From Flammeovirgaceae bacterium 311 (lineage in GTDB: Bacteria > Bacteroidota > Bacteroidia > Cytophagales > Cyclobacteriaceae): a stretch of DNA of 64,000 bases. Location: positions 1,364,001-1,428,000 of the forward strand of contig CP004371.1 in the NCBI GenBank assembly GCA_000597885.1. The letters run 5' to 3'. Position 1 is the first letter of the stretch; each line of letters opens with the position of its first letter. Below, in pieces: positions 55,647 through 64,000 of this stretch. The translations under genes and the position numbers were made by a program. Below the pieces are notes generated by a model that was not told the DNA's origin, made no database searches, and saw only the letters and a list, made by a program, of their open reading frames with translations.

Positions 55647-56150
55647 ATGAGCACCGATAGCAAAAAACAGGAACTATTTCAGCAACTGGAACAGCAATTA
55701 CAAGCACAAGGCTTTTCTATAGATAAGAAAGATATGTCTCGCCCCTGGGGAGGTTTTTTTGTGATCAGGGAAGACCAGGCACAGGCATTTGCCAACCAGT
55801 ATTTTGATGGCCTTTCTATTGACACTCTTAGGATTTCTGGCAAGCTTAGCCCAAAAGTCCTGGTTGTTGCTCCTGAAAAAAGGCTTTCGTGGCAGTACCA
55901 TCACCGCCGTGCAGAAATATGGAAAGTGGTGCGGGGCAAAGTGGGTGTAGTAACCAGCGATACCGACGAGGAAGGCCAGCTGAAAGAATATGAGCCAGGC
56001 CAGCTTATTACGCTTAAGCAGGGTGAGCGGCACCGGCTGGTAGGCCTAAATGATTGGGGCGTGCTTGCAGAAATCTGGCAGCACACCAATGCAAGCCATC
56101 CCTCTGATGAGGATGACATTGTACGGGTTCAGGATGATTTTGGCAGATAG
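55647..56150 (+). CDS. Cupin-domain sugar isomerase-like protein
   Basis: A 167-residue single-cupin protein. Its core resembles type II mannose-6-phosphate isomerase/phosphoheptose isomerase-like cupins: SRPWGGFFVI, RLSWQYHHRRAEIWKVVRG (metal-binding His), and a late EPGQLITLKQGERHRL with the third His. It probably binds a divalent metal and a sugar phosphate; the substrate is unproven. It is closed by a strong terminator. Confidence 0.75.
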   Translation: MSTDSKKQELFQQLEQQLQAQGFSIDKKDMSRPWGGFFVIREDQAQAFANQYFDGLSIDTLRISGKLSPKVLVVAPEKRLSWQYHHRRAEIWKVVRGKVGVVTSDTDEEGQLKEYEPGQLITLKQGERHRLVGLNDWGVLAEIWQHTNASHPSDEDDIVRVQDDFGR

Positions 56151-56189
56151 TATAGCGTAGCCGTTTGTAAACCTTTTAAAATACTCATC

Positions 56190-56218
56190 AGCAGGACCCT
56201 ATGTCCTGCTTTTTTTTT
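56190..56218 (+). terminator. Rho-independent terminator after the cupin gene
   Basis: Eight-base arms AGCAGGAC/GTCCTGCT around a five-base loop, followed by a run of eight T. It separates the cupin gene from the large fusion gene. Confidence 0.88.
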
Positions 56219-56341
56219 GCTCACATTGCTGGCTGCGACAGCAAAAATCAGGAGCCTGTTAAGCCTGGCGGCAGGGCTTTGGACTAAACATTTGGCCATA
56301 GGAAGAGTTTGAGGAAGGAAGAACACTGCTCCCATCCTTTC

Positions 56342-59300
56342 ATGAAGAAGCTGATATATTATCTGGTTGCCGGATTACTTATATGCCAAAGCAGCTGCAT
56401 TACGCGCGCTTACTATGGACCCGAAACAACAGAATGGCAGGAACATCAGATGCCTGCAGAAGCACCGCTTTATACCGTTTACCTGCTGGGCGATGCAGGC
56501 GACCCAAGCATGGATCCGCCTGAGCCTACTCTGCAGATTTTGAAAAAACAGATGGCAGGACAGCCCAATAGTGCGCTGGTGGTGCTGGGAGATAATATTT
56601 ACCATGATGGTTTACCACCCGAAGGTCATCACGACCGTGAAAATAGTGAACGAAAACTGGTAGAGCAACTGAAGGTAGTAGAAAACCATCCCGGCAAAGT
56701 AGCCTTTATACCTGGCAACCACGACTGGAATTACATGCGTGAAGGCGGGCTTAAAAGAGTAAACCTGCAGGAACAGTTCGTAGAGAATTACCTGAACAAG
56801 GGTAATACCTATGTGCCGGATAACGGATGTCCCGGCCCGGTAGAAATAGAACTAAGCCCCGAGGTGGTGCTACTTGTTCTGGATACCCAATGGTGGCTGC
56901 ATCAGCACGAAAAGCCCTACGGACGCTTCAGCGGCTGTGCCGCTGCCAACGAGGCCGAAATGCTGCGCCTGCTAAGCCAGATGCTGGAACGCAACAGCAG
57001 CAAACACGTAATTGTGGCGGCTCACCACCCGCTTATGAGCAACAGCAATCATGGAGGGTATTATTCAGTACTGGATCACCTCTTTCCCCTTACCCTTATT
57101 CGGGATGAGCTTTATGTGCCAATACCGGTGGTTGGCTCCCTCTACCCCTTTTACCGCATGTATGGCGGCGTTGATCAGGATATTCCACATTACCGCTACC
57201 AGCTGCTCATCGATGAGCTGATGCGGGTATTCCGCCATCATGATAATGTTGTTTTTGCCGCCGGCCATGAACACGCACTTCAGCTGCACCGCACCGAAAA
57301 GTTAATACATGTAGTGAGTGGCTCCGGCTGCAAAACCAGTCATATTGTAGAAGGCAATAATGCAGAATTTGTAGCGCGTGAAAAAGGCTTTGCAAAGATC
57401 ATGTATTACCCCAACTCCGAAGCCTGGATAGAATACTGGACCGAAGGCAGCAATGGTACCGAAGGTAAGCTAAGCTACCGTACGCGCCTCTACGTAGGCA
57501 GAAGGAATACTGATTTCTGCGATCCTGCAGAAAATGATGATCTGCCTGCAACAGTTACCGTAGCTGCCGACACCGTATCAGAGGCCCGCCTGCAGTTAGG
57601 CAGGGCTTTTTACGGTCGCCACTATACCCGTGAGTGGACAACACCTGTGAATATACCAGTTGTAGACCTGCAGGATACAGCAGGCGGCCTTACACCATAT
57701 AACACCACCGGCTCAGAATATCACAAGTCTTTGCGCCTGAGAAATTCAGCCAATCAGGAGTTCCTCTTCCGCTCGCTCGACAGAAGCGTGCTGAAGGTTG
57801 TTCCTGAAGAGTACAGGCAATCCAGATCGCTGGAGAACCAGACCCGCAACCACGTGATGCTGCAGCACCCTTATGCACCTCTTATCGTTGCGCCGCTGGA
57901 AAGAGCAGCCGGCCTGCCGTTCAATCATCCGGAGCTGGTTACCCTGCCGGACAGCGAATGCCTGGGACCCTGGCAGCAGAATTTTGCAGGAACCATAGGC
58001 TATATGGAAGAGCAGGCCGAAGACCAGCACCTGGAGAAGCCGGAGAACATAGCTTTCCCGGGTCAGTCGCTGGAGTACGAAAGTCTGATAGACGCCCTGG
58101 AACGTAATCAGAATCACTGGATCAACGAACCTACCTTTGCTAAACTACGCCTGCTCGACATGCTGGTAGGCGACTGGGACCGCCATGAACACCAGTACCA
58201 CTGGATTGGCATACGAACCAAAGGAGGCATTGAGTATTTACCCGTAGCTGACGATCGTGATAATGCCTTTTTTAGCTTTCAGGGTCCGCTGCCCTGGCTC
58301 ATCAGCAGAAGGTGGGCATTCAGAAACCTGCAAAATTTTAACGGTAAAATAAAGGACCTAAAGGGGCTGAATAACTCTGCCCGCACCATGGACAGACGGT
58401 TTCTAACCTCTTTAAGCCGGGAGGACTGGAGAACAATTGCTGCTGAGTTACAAAACAGCCTAACTGATCAGGCCCTGGGAGATGCCGTTAAGAAGACCCC
58501 TCCGGAAGTTTTTCCCATCAATGGCCCAAAAATCATCAATCACCTGAAAACCAGACGCGAGCAACTTCCGGAGGTTGCAGACCGTTACTACGAGCTGCTG
58601 GCCCGTTACGTGGATGTGTATGGCTCTGATAGTTCGGAGTTATTCGTTATCGATCATTTATCCAAGCGTGAAACCCAAATAAGCGTTTTTGTGATTGACT
58701 CTACCGGCACACAGGGCAGAAAGCGATATGACAGGGTATTTAACCGCAAAGAAACTAAAGAAATCAGGCTATATGGGTTGGAAGGCAATGACCTGTTTAG
58801 AATTAGCGGCACCAACGATAGTAAGATTAAGATCCGCGTAATTGGCGGTAAGGGCCTGGATCGTGCCGGTGATACTACACTCATCAGCTCTACCAGAGGC
58901 AGAACTAAAGTTTACGATGAAGGTGAGAACCCCTATGTACTTGACCATACAGCCCGTACAAATTTAGACTATCCTTCAGGAGAAATTAGCAGCCAGCCAA
59001 GTACCGACCGCTTTTTCTATAACTACCTGGGGCCCCGGCTGGTGTTCCGCTATAACCAGGACGATGGATTGATGCCGGGGGCTGGTGCAACATTCCGTAC
59101 CTATAAGTTCCGCAGTTTCCCCTATGGTACCGAACACCGCCTGCTTTACCACTATGCATTTGGCACCAATTCCGGACGTATTTCCTACACCGGTAATTTT
59201 AACAAGCTCTACAGGAATTACGACCTGGTGATTAACACCTGGGGCTACACCCCCTACTACGTAATGAATTACTATGGCTGGGGTAACGAAAGCATTGGTG

Positions 59301-60079
59301 CAACAGATACAAATGATGAATACTACAGGGCACGACTCCACCACACCTACATTAACATCTCCCTGAATAAATCTTTTGCTACGTTTTTCACCCTGGGTGT
59401 GGGGCCTAAATTCGAGTACTTCCGCCTAAGCAACTGGGAAGGTAAATACTATACCGACAGGGTAAGCGAGCTGGAACGAAACCCTTTTTCTTCTAAAAAA
59501 TACGTGGGGCTGCGGGCATTTATAGAAACAAATATAAAAGACAATATTTATAACCCCACCCGGGGGCTTGTACTGAAAGCTGAAGCAAACCTGAATGAGG
59601 GACTGAGCAAAAACACACCCAACTACAGCCACTATTCCTACGAAGCAGGTTATTATATGAGCCCAAGCTGGCCTTTTCAGCTAACCTTTGCAGGCAGGCT
59701 GGGAGGCGCTTTCAACACAGGCACTTATGATTTCTACCAGGCGAACATGCTGGGGGGCGGCACGCTGCCAGATCTTTCGCAAAACCTTAGAGGCTTTCCT
59801 AAAACTCGTTTTATAGGCAAAAGCAGCCTCTACACCAACCTGGAACTGCGTGTCTCTTTACTTCAGTCTCGCCTCTACCTCTTACCTGTTAAAACAGGTG
59901 TACTGGGCCTGTACGATGCTGGCCGGGTTTGGGCAAACGGAGAGAAATCAGATACCTGGCACAGGGCCTACGGTGGTGGGATATGGATCTCCATACTGAA
60001 CCGAATTACTATTTCTGCTACCATGGCACACTCGAAAGAAGGCAACTTTATCAACATTCAAAACGGATTCTTCTTCTGA
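56342..60079 (+). CDS. Metallophosphoesterase / kinase-like / Omp85-type barrel fusion
   Basis: A 1245-residue protein with a lipoprotein-like start (candidate lipobox Cys in QSSC, near residue 19). Residues about 35-350 are a calcineurin-type metallophosphoesterase: GDAG, LVVLGDNIYHDG, GNHDW, AAHHPL and GHEHAL. The middle (about 445-800) has GDWDRHEHQ (Asp611-Gln618) and ADDRDNAFF (Asp637-Phe644), resembling the catalytic and metal-binding loops of HipA/Fam20C-type kinases; N-lobe-like HKSLRLRNSANQEFLFRSLDRS precedes it. From about 890 the protein is an Omp85/BamA-like barrel ending FINIQNGFFF with C-terminal Phe. The start at 56342 opens the signal peptide; a TTG at 56309 is less likely. 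Kinase-like assignment is inference; substrate unknown. Confidence 0.8.
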   Translation: MKKLIYYLVAGLLICQSSCITRAYYGPETTEWQEHQMPAEAPLYTVYLLGDAGDPSMDPPEPTLQILKKQMAGQPNSALVVLGDNIYHDGLPPEGHHDRENSERKLVEQLKVVENHPGKVAFIPGNHDWNYMREGGLKRVNLQEQFVENYLNKGNTYVPDNGCPGPVEIELSPEVVLLVLDTQWWLHQHEKPYGRFSGCAAANEAEMLRLLSQMLERNSSKHVIVAAHHPLMSNSNHGGYYSVLDHLFPLTLIRDELYVPIPVVGSLYPFYRMYGGVDQDIPHYRYQLLIDELMRVFRHHDNVVFAAGHEHALQLHRTEKLIHVVSGSGCKTSHIVEGNNAEFVAREKGFAKIMYYPNSEAWIEYWTEGSNGTEGKLSYRTRLYVGRRNTDFCDPAENDDLPATVTVAADTVSEARLQLGRAFYGRHYTREWTTPVNIPVVDLQDTAGGLTPYNTTGSEYHKSLRLRNSANQEFLFRSLDRSVLKVVPEEYRQSRSLENQTRNHVMLQHPYAPLIVAPLERAAGLPFNHPELVTLPDSECLGPWQQNFAGTIGYMEEQAEDQHLEKPENIAFPGQSLEYESLIDALERNQNHWINEPTFAKLRLLDMLVGDWDRHEHQYHWIGIRTKGGIEYLPVADDRDNAFFSFQGPLPWLISRRWAFRNLQNFNGKIKDLKGLNNSARTMDRRFLTSLSREDWRTIAAELQNSLTDQALGDAVKKTPPEVFPINGPKIINHLKTRREQLPEVADRYYELLARYVDVYGSDSSELFVIDHLSKRETQISVFVIDSTGTQGRKRYDRVFNRKETKEIRLYGLEGNDLFRISGTNDSKIKIRVIGGKGLDRAGDTTLISSTRGRTKVYDEGENPYVLDHTARTNLDYPSGEISSQPSTDRFFYNYLGPRLVFRYNQDDGLMPGAGATFRTYKFRSFPYGTEHRLLYHYAFGTNSGRISYTGNFNKLYRNYDLVINTWGYTPYYVMNYYGWGNESIGATDTNDEYYRARLHHTYINISLNKSFATFFTLGVGPKFEYFRLSNWEGKYYTDRVSELERNPFSSKKYVGLRAFIETNIKDNIYNPTRGLVLKAEANLNEGLSKNTPNYSHYSYEAGYYMSPSWPFQLTFAGRLGGAFNTGTYDFYQANMLGGGTLPDLSQNLRGFPKTRFIGKSSLYTNLELRVSLLQSRLYLLPVKTGVLGLYDAGRVWANGEKSDTWHRAYGGGIWISILNRITISATMAHSKEGNFINIQNGFFF

Positions 60080-60157
60080 TACTATGCTAGCGATCTATTG
60101 ACCACCACTACTTAGGTGAAGATTTTTTAAACTTTCCACCGCTACACATTTTTTGCT

Positions 60158-61489
60158 ATGGATATAGAAGAAGCTTTTCAGGCATTTCAGGAATATGATT
60201 TATGGCTGGTCATTATTGGACTTGCTGTACTGGCTACTGCTGTGCTTCCGCGTCTTATAGCAAAGTATCCCATGACTATGCCCATTGTGTTGCTTATGCT
60301 GGGATATGCGGTAGTTGCCCTACCTTTTGGGCTTGATGCGCCTGATCCTATGGAGCATGGCAGTATTGCTGAACATTTGACCGAGCTGGGGGTGATTGTT
60401 GCATTGATGGGTGCCGGATTGAATATAGACAGGAAGTCCAGCCTGAAGGGATGGAATGGAACCTGGCGCCTGTTGGGCGTTACCATGATCTTGTCTATTG
60501 CCCTGGCTGCTCTGGTAGGCTGGTGGCTAGCAGCCTTTGTACCCGCCACTGCCATGCTCCTGGGTGCTGTTATTGCGCCTACCGATCCGGTACTTGCTTC
60601 GGAAGTACAGGTGGGAGCCCCCGGAGAGGGGGCTGAAGATGAGGAGACAGAAGACACCGACCCAACCGGAGAAGGTGAGGAAGACGAAGTTAGGTTTTCG
60701 CTTACCTCCGAAGCAGGTCTTAATGACGGACTGGCTTTTCCTTTTACCAATATGGCAGTTGCCATGGCCATGGCAGGTGCACACCCGGAGAACTGGATTG
60801 AAACTTGGCTGCTGATGGATGTACTGTATAAGCTTGGGGTAGCGACTATTCTGGGACTACTGCTTGGCTACATACTCGCAAGAGCAATTTTTGCCATGCC
60901 GGCAGATACTCCTCTGGCTAAATCGATGGTAGGACTAGGGGCCCTTGCTGCCACCTTATTAATTTATGGCATTACACAATACCTGGGAGGATATGGTTTT
61001 TTAGCAGTTTTTTTGGGTGCTGTAGTGATCCGTAACTACAAAAGCAAACATGAATATCATGATCACCTGCATGCGCTCACTGAAAAATCAGAGCGGTTGC
61101 TAACTGCTCTTATACTTTTAGGATTGGGTGGCGCCATTGCGGGTGGTTTGCTCCAACCGCTCAACTGGCAGCTTGTGGTAAGCGCGCTGATCATAATTTT
61201 TATCGTGCGCCCGTTTGCAGGTTTAGTGGGTATGATAGGTTTTAAAAGAGCTCCCTGGCGTGAGCGCCTAGCCATTAGTTTTTTTGGCATCCGTGGCATA
61301 GGATCGCTCTATTACCTAGCCTTTGCTCTGAACGAAGAGAGCTTTGAAGGTGCAGAGGAAATATGGGCGCTGGTTGCCTTGGTTGTCGTTATATCAATTT
61401 TCGTTCATGGCATCACAGGCGCCCCCGTTACCAGCAAGCTCGATGAGCTAAGGGAACAGGAGAATGGTAAGAAGAATGAAGCAAATTAA
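60158..61489 (+). CDS. CPA1-type Na+/H+ antiporter with acidic insert
   Basis: A 443-residue membrane protein with 11-12 predicted helices and the CPA1 signatures: Thr-Asp in APTDPVLASEV (residues 142-143) and Asn-Asp in SEAGLNDGLAFPF (189-190). Between them, about 24 very acidic residues (154-177) are inserted, which may form a cytosolic loop. It exchanges Na+ (or K+) for H+ across the inner membrane. A terminator overlaps its stop. The insert is not a standard part of the family. Confidence 0.88.
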   Translation: MDIEEAFQAFQEYDLWLVIIGLAVLATAVLPRLIAKYPMTMPIVLLMLGYAVVALPFGLDAPDPMEHGSIAEHLTELGVIVALMGAGLNIDRKSSLKGWNGTWRLLGVTMILSIALAALVGWWLAAFVPATAMLLGAVIAPTDPVLASEVQVGAPGEGAEDEETEDTDPTGEGEEDEVRFSLTSEAGLNDGLAFPFTNMAVAMAMAGAHPENWIETWLLMDVLYKLGVATILGLLLGYILARAIFAMPADTPLAKSMVGLGALAATLLIYGITQYLGGYGFLAVFLGAVVIRNYKSKHEYHDHLHALTEKSERLLTALILLGLGGAIAGGLLQPLNWQLVVSALIIIFIVRPFAGLVGMIGFKRAPWRERLAISFFGIRGIGSLYYLAFALNEESFEGAEEIWALVALVVVISIFVHGITGAPVTSKLDELREQENGKKNEAN

Positions 61490-61518
61490 AAAAGTAGCCA
61501 CTTGTGCAGCTACTTTTT
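61488..61518. terminator. Bidirectional terminator after the antiporter gene
   Basis: AAAAAAGTAGC and GCTACTTTTT arms around a ten-base loop give A- and T-runs on both strands. It serves the antiporter on the plus strand and the converging esterase gene on the minus strand. Confidence 0.75.
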
Positions 61519-61589
61519 AGACTGTAATACCAAGACAGAATATTTCCGTTAGCATACAGGGCACCTCTCTTATATCAGAGTTGGGCTCT

Positions 61590-62915
61590 TTATAAGGGAT
61601 TAAGAGCTGTGGTTCTGTCAATGAATAAAAAGGCATCGTAACGCTCCGGCATTACGCTGGGTACATAATTTCCCAGCTCCTGTTCGGGGTTGTACACCAC
61701 TCCTATTGCCCTGTGTCCGCGTTCATTCATAAATGCATTGTTATCCTGCAATTCATGCAGCAGCAAAATCTTGTCGGCAGGCTCCATGCCATGCATCAGG
61801 GCCTCCCAGCTGTTTGCTCTTGCAGCGGGTACACGCATTGTTTGCACCGGAGCTCCCCAGCTCGAAGCTGCCAGTACAGTACCCTGGTAAGAGCCAAAAC
61901 CAACAATATAAACCCCTTCATCGCTATGCTGTTCCCGCACCAGCTGGCCTACGTTCACCATACCTGCATCGGCCATATCGGTAGCACGGGCATCTCCAAC
62001 ATGTGTATTATGCTCCCAGATTATGATTTTAGCATCCCCGCCATGGAAATCAACCAGGTTGTTGATTTTTTCTACCATATGCCGGTCGCGGATGTTCCAG
62101 GAAGATGAATTACTCTGCAGGGAGGTAGTATAGTAACGTTCTGCATTTACAGTCACAAGTGTATTTTGCAGCAAATTCAGGTGTTCTTCCTTAGCTGCTG
62201 ATTCGTCAAGCTCATCCTGCACGCTTGCCAGTAGGGTTGCGAGTTCATCAGCACAGCTGTTTGCAGTCCTTACAGCTGCCTGTGCATAGGCCCATTCATC
62301 TTCATCATAAGGAGCAAAACAAGCCAGTGCATTCCTTGCCTGCTGTGCAGCCGCAGGGTCTGTGGTATCCAGATAAGCAATAACTTCCTCCAGGGAGTCC
62401 CAAAGACTGTAAACATCCAAACCGTAAAAACCCACCTGACGACCTGCGTCCCTGTTCTGATTATAAGTTCGCAACCATTCTCCCAGTGCTGCTACCTCTT
62501 CGTTAGCCCACATCCATGCAGGCCAGCGCTCCTGCTGCCTTAACACCTCAGCTGCACTGCTGCCATTGGTATCAGATCCTTTAATGTACTGGTTCAGCCT
62601 GTACATATCGGGCCAGTCGCCCTCTACAGCAATGATGGTAAAACCTTTTTCCTGCACCAGACGTCTGCTGATTTCGGTACGCCAGCTATAATACTCTGAG
62701 GTACCATGAGAGGCTTCTCCCAATAATACATAGCGGGCATCTCCTATATCATTGATCAAAATATCGAGATCATCTGCAGTTTCCAGTGCTGCAATTGCAC
62801 TGGCAGGCACTTCATTGATCAGGTTTCTATCGTTATCACTTAACTCCTCCTGCTGTTTACATGAAAATATTGTAACAAGCAGCAGAAGACTCCAAAATAA
62901 ATTAGTCTTAAACAT
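61590..62915 (-). CDS. Erythromycin-esterase-family lipoprotein
   Basis: A 441-residue lipoprotein (signal MFKTNLFWSLLLLVTIFSC) of the erythromycin-esterase superfamily (EreA-like, also found in metal-independent esterases of unknown role). Motifs: LLGEASHGTSEYYSWRTE near the N-terminus, where the Glu and His are the usual active-site residues; VEGDWPDMYRLNQYI; and IIWEHNTHVGDARATDM later. The lipobox Cys marks it as an exported envelope protein, unlike cytoplasmic Ere macrolide esterases, so it is not called a resistance gene. The start at 62915 opens the signal peptide. Confidence 0.83.
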   Translation of the reverse strand: MFKTNLFWSLLLLVTIFSCKQQEELSDNDRNLINEVPASAIAALETADDLDILINDIGDARYVLLGEASHGTSEYYSWRTEISRRLVQEKGFTIIAVEGDWPDMYRLNQYIKGSDTNGSSAAEVLRQQERWPAWMWANEEVAALGEWLRTYNQNRDAGRQVGFYGLDVYSLWDSLEEVIAYLDTTDPAAAQQARNALACFAPYDEDEWAYAQAAVRTANSCADELATLLASVQDELDESAAKEEHLNLLQNTLVTVNAERYYTTSLQSNSSSWNIRDRHMVEKINNLVDFHGGDAKIIIWEHNTHVGDARATDMADAGMVNVGQLVREQHSDEGVYIVGFGSYQGTVLAASSWGAPVQTMRVPAARANSWEALMHGMEPADKILLLHELQDNNAFMNERGHRAIGVVYNPEQELGNYVPSVMPERYDAFLFIDRTTALNPL

Positions 62916-63292
62916 ACTGTTATTAAAAATAAAAAAATCAGAAAGTAGGGCTAAAAATATCACAGACTCATACTAACATAAGCATCTGCTAAACCCTGTA
63001 TATCAATCATTTCTGAAGATATATTTTATAATACGGGTAAAATTCATGAAAAGATATTATTCCATATCAAAATATATCATCCGCATTTAACACAAATACT
63101 AAGTCGTACTTTAATATGATTATTGGAGAAATTGCTTTGATATCCTGGCTGCGCGAGAAGCAGGCAGGAATAGGCATGGGTAAAAACCTGATTACGAAGG
63201 GCAAACAATGGTCCTATTGCAAGAATAACCACTAAATTACTGAGGATCAGTATTTTAGTTTTTCACCTGGTCGCCAGCAGGAATTATCAATA
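62916..63292. other. Intergenic region without recognisable gene
   Basis: About 377 bases between the esterase and the transporter genes, both on the minus strand. It is AT-rich around 63000-63120 and probably holds the esterase promoter. No structure or gene was recognised. Confidence 0.4.
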
Positions 63293-64000
63293 TCAGAGGA
63301 TCTGCTTTTCTTTGTTTGTATTTACAAACAGGATTTCGCCAACATCATCATAACCTTCAAACACATGTGCTTCTTTGTGGCGGATTAGCTCGTGCCTGAA
63401 ACCAACAATGGTCAAATCTGCATCCCTGGAATGTTCGTTGATGATTGTTCGCGGGTCTTTTCGCAGCTCCTGAATGATGAACTGTACGTTAAGGGGGGAT
63501 ATAGGCAGTCTGCCGGAATTAATCAGAGAGAGAATTCTGTCGCGCTGCACCTCTGCTTCCTCTTCAGGTGAGATAACAAATATTTTGATGCTTCCCTGCC
63601 TCCATTCTTTATGGCCCAGAATAATGTATGCCATCAGGATCATCAGGTTGGCATTTTCATAATCCTGGGTAGTAATCCATATGTTGATCTGCCTCTTTAA
63701 TCCAAATTTGCGGTCTGAACAGCCCAATATACAAATATCAAAATCCATGGATTTGATCAGCTGAATATTATCTACAATATCTTCCAGGTTATCGGGCTGC
63801 AGTTTCGAAAATTCAAAAAGGATCATGTTGTTTTCTTTACCGGAAATACCCGGCAGCTGGATTACCTGTGCAATGGCAGAGGTGTAGGACGGACTGATCA
63901 GCGTATCGAGGTAAACATTGCTCTTTGAATATTCCGAAATCTTGATTAACCTGCTCATCACCTCCCGGGCCTGGTTGTGAGACTCTCTGGACAAATAGCC
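63293..64000 (-). CDS. SLC12-like cation-chloride cotransporter, C-terminal part
   Basis: The frame runs off the right edge of the window. The visible 235 residues are the cytoplasmic C-terminal domain seen in SLC12-type (NKCC/KCC-like, APC superfamily) proteins: ESHNQAREVMSRLIKISEY, MILFEFSKLQPDNLE, CILGCSDRKFGLKRQINIWI. They are soluble and contain no membrane helix. A TTG at 63994 could be taken as a start, but the frame stays open to the edge and the sequence before it continues the domain, so this is a partial gene. Confidence 0.7.
   Translation of the reverse strand, partial: GYLSRESHNQAREVMSRLIKISEYSKSNVYLDTLISPSYTSAIAQVIQLPGISGKENNMILFEFSKLQPDNLEDIVDNIQLIKSMDFDICILGCSDRKFGLKRQINIWITTQDYENANLMILMAYIILGHKEWRQGSIKIFVISPEEEAEVQRDRILSLINSGRLPISPLNVQFIIQELRKDPRTIINEHSRDADLTIVGFRHELIRHKEAHVFEGYDDVGEILFVNTNKEKQIL

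Noticed and set aside
61590-62915. Calling the esterase-family gene a macrolide resistance gene
   Set aside because: It is a predicted exported lipoprotein, while Ere macrolide esterases act in the cytoplasm; family membership alone does not show macrolide hydrolysis.

Overview
The window comes from a chromosome of a Bacteroidota bacterium, most likely order Cytophagales. Pointers are a type IX secretion sorting domain on a giant ELWxxDGT-repeat protein, families largely confined to this phylum (DUF3347, DUF4290, DUF3109), Omp85-like and OprO/P-like outer-membrane proteins, and TAnnTTTG promoter elements upstream of several genes. The genus cannot be fixed from the sequence. No rRNA, tRNA, CRISPR array, insertion sequence or prophage was recognised.

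Layout. 1-7.7 kb: the end of a TolC-type gene, two tandem Cus-type RND adaptors with heavy-metal-binding heads (the second carries a C-terminal DUF3347 domain), two free DUF3347 lipoproteins and, between them, a secreted ELWxxDGT protein. 7.9-12.5 kb: housekeeping block DUF177-rpmF-fabH-efp-accB-accC. 12.5-28 kb: two small outer-membrane barrels, a FAD monooxygenase and a divergent TetR regulator with twin palindromic operators, DUF3109, a PcrA/UvrD helicase, twin DUF4136 lipoproteins, DUF4290-murA, membrane proteins, a LytS/LytTR two-component pair, a methyltransferase and a DUF1569 protein. 28-40 kb: accessory-looking region with long intergenic gaps, holding a Xre/RES toxin-antitoxin pair, a GT39-like membrane glycosyltransferase, a DUF418 protein, a phosphoethanolamine-transferase-like enzyme, a beta-helix protein and a TonB-receptor-like barrel.

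40-44 kb (minus strand): four genes matching the oxidative, non-phosphorylated L-fucose (or related deoxysugar) pathway, without the dehydratase. 44-47.2 kb (minus strand): a tightly overlapped operon with an AurF-like diiron oxygenase, a truncated KAS III/OleA-like thiolase, a truncated and frameshifted acyl-adenylate ligase, an OleD-like NAD-dependent reductase and a START-domain protein. It looks like a biosynthetic cluster that lost its condensing and activating enzymes. 47.4-64 kb: a small barrel, a B12-type radical SAM protein, a VF530 protein, a DEAD-box helicase, two OprO/P-type porins, a cupin, a 1245-residue phosphoesterase/kinase-like/Omp85-type fusion, a CPA1 antiporter with an acidic insert, an erythromycin-esterase-family lipoprotein and the C-terminal end of an SLC12-like transporter.

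The points most worth a second look are the broken diiron/KAS III/ligase operon, the three-part phosphoesterase-barrel fusion, the DUF3347 set tied to metal efflux, the twin TetR operators spaced four helical turns apart, and the helically phased TACGTA repeats before the Xre/RES module.
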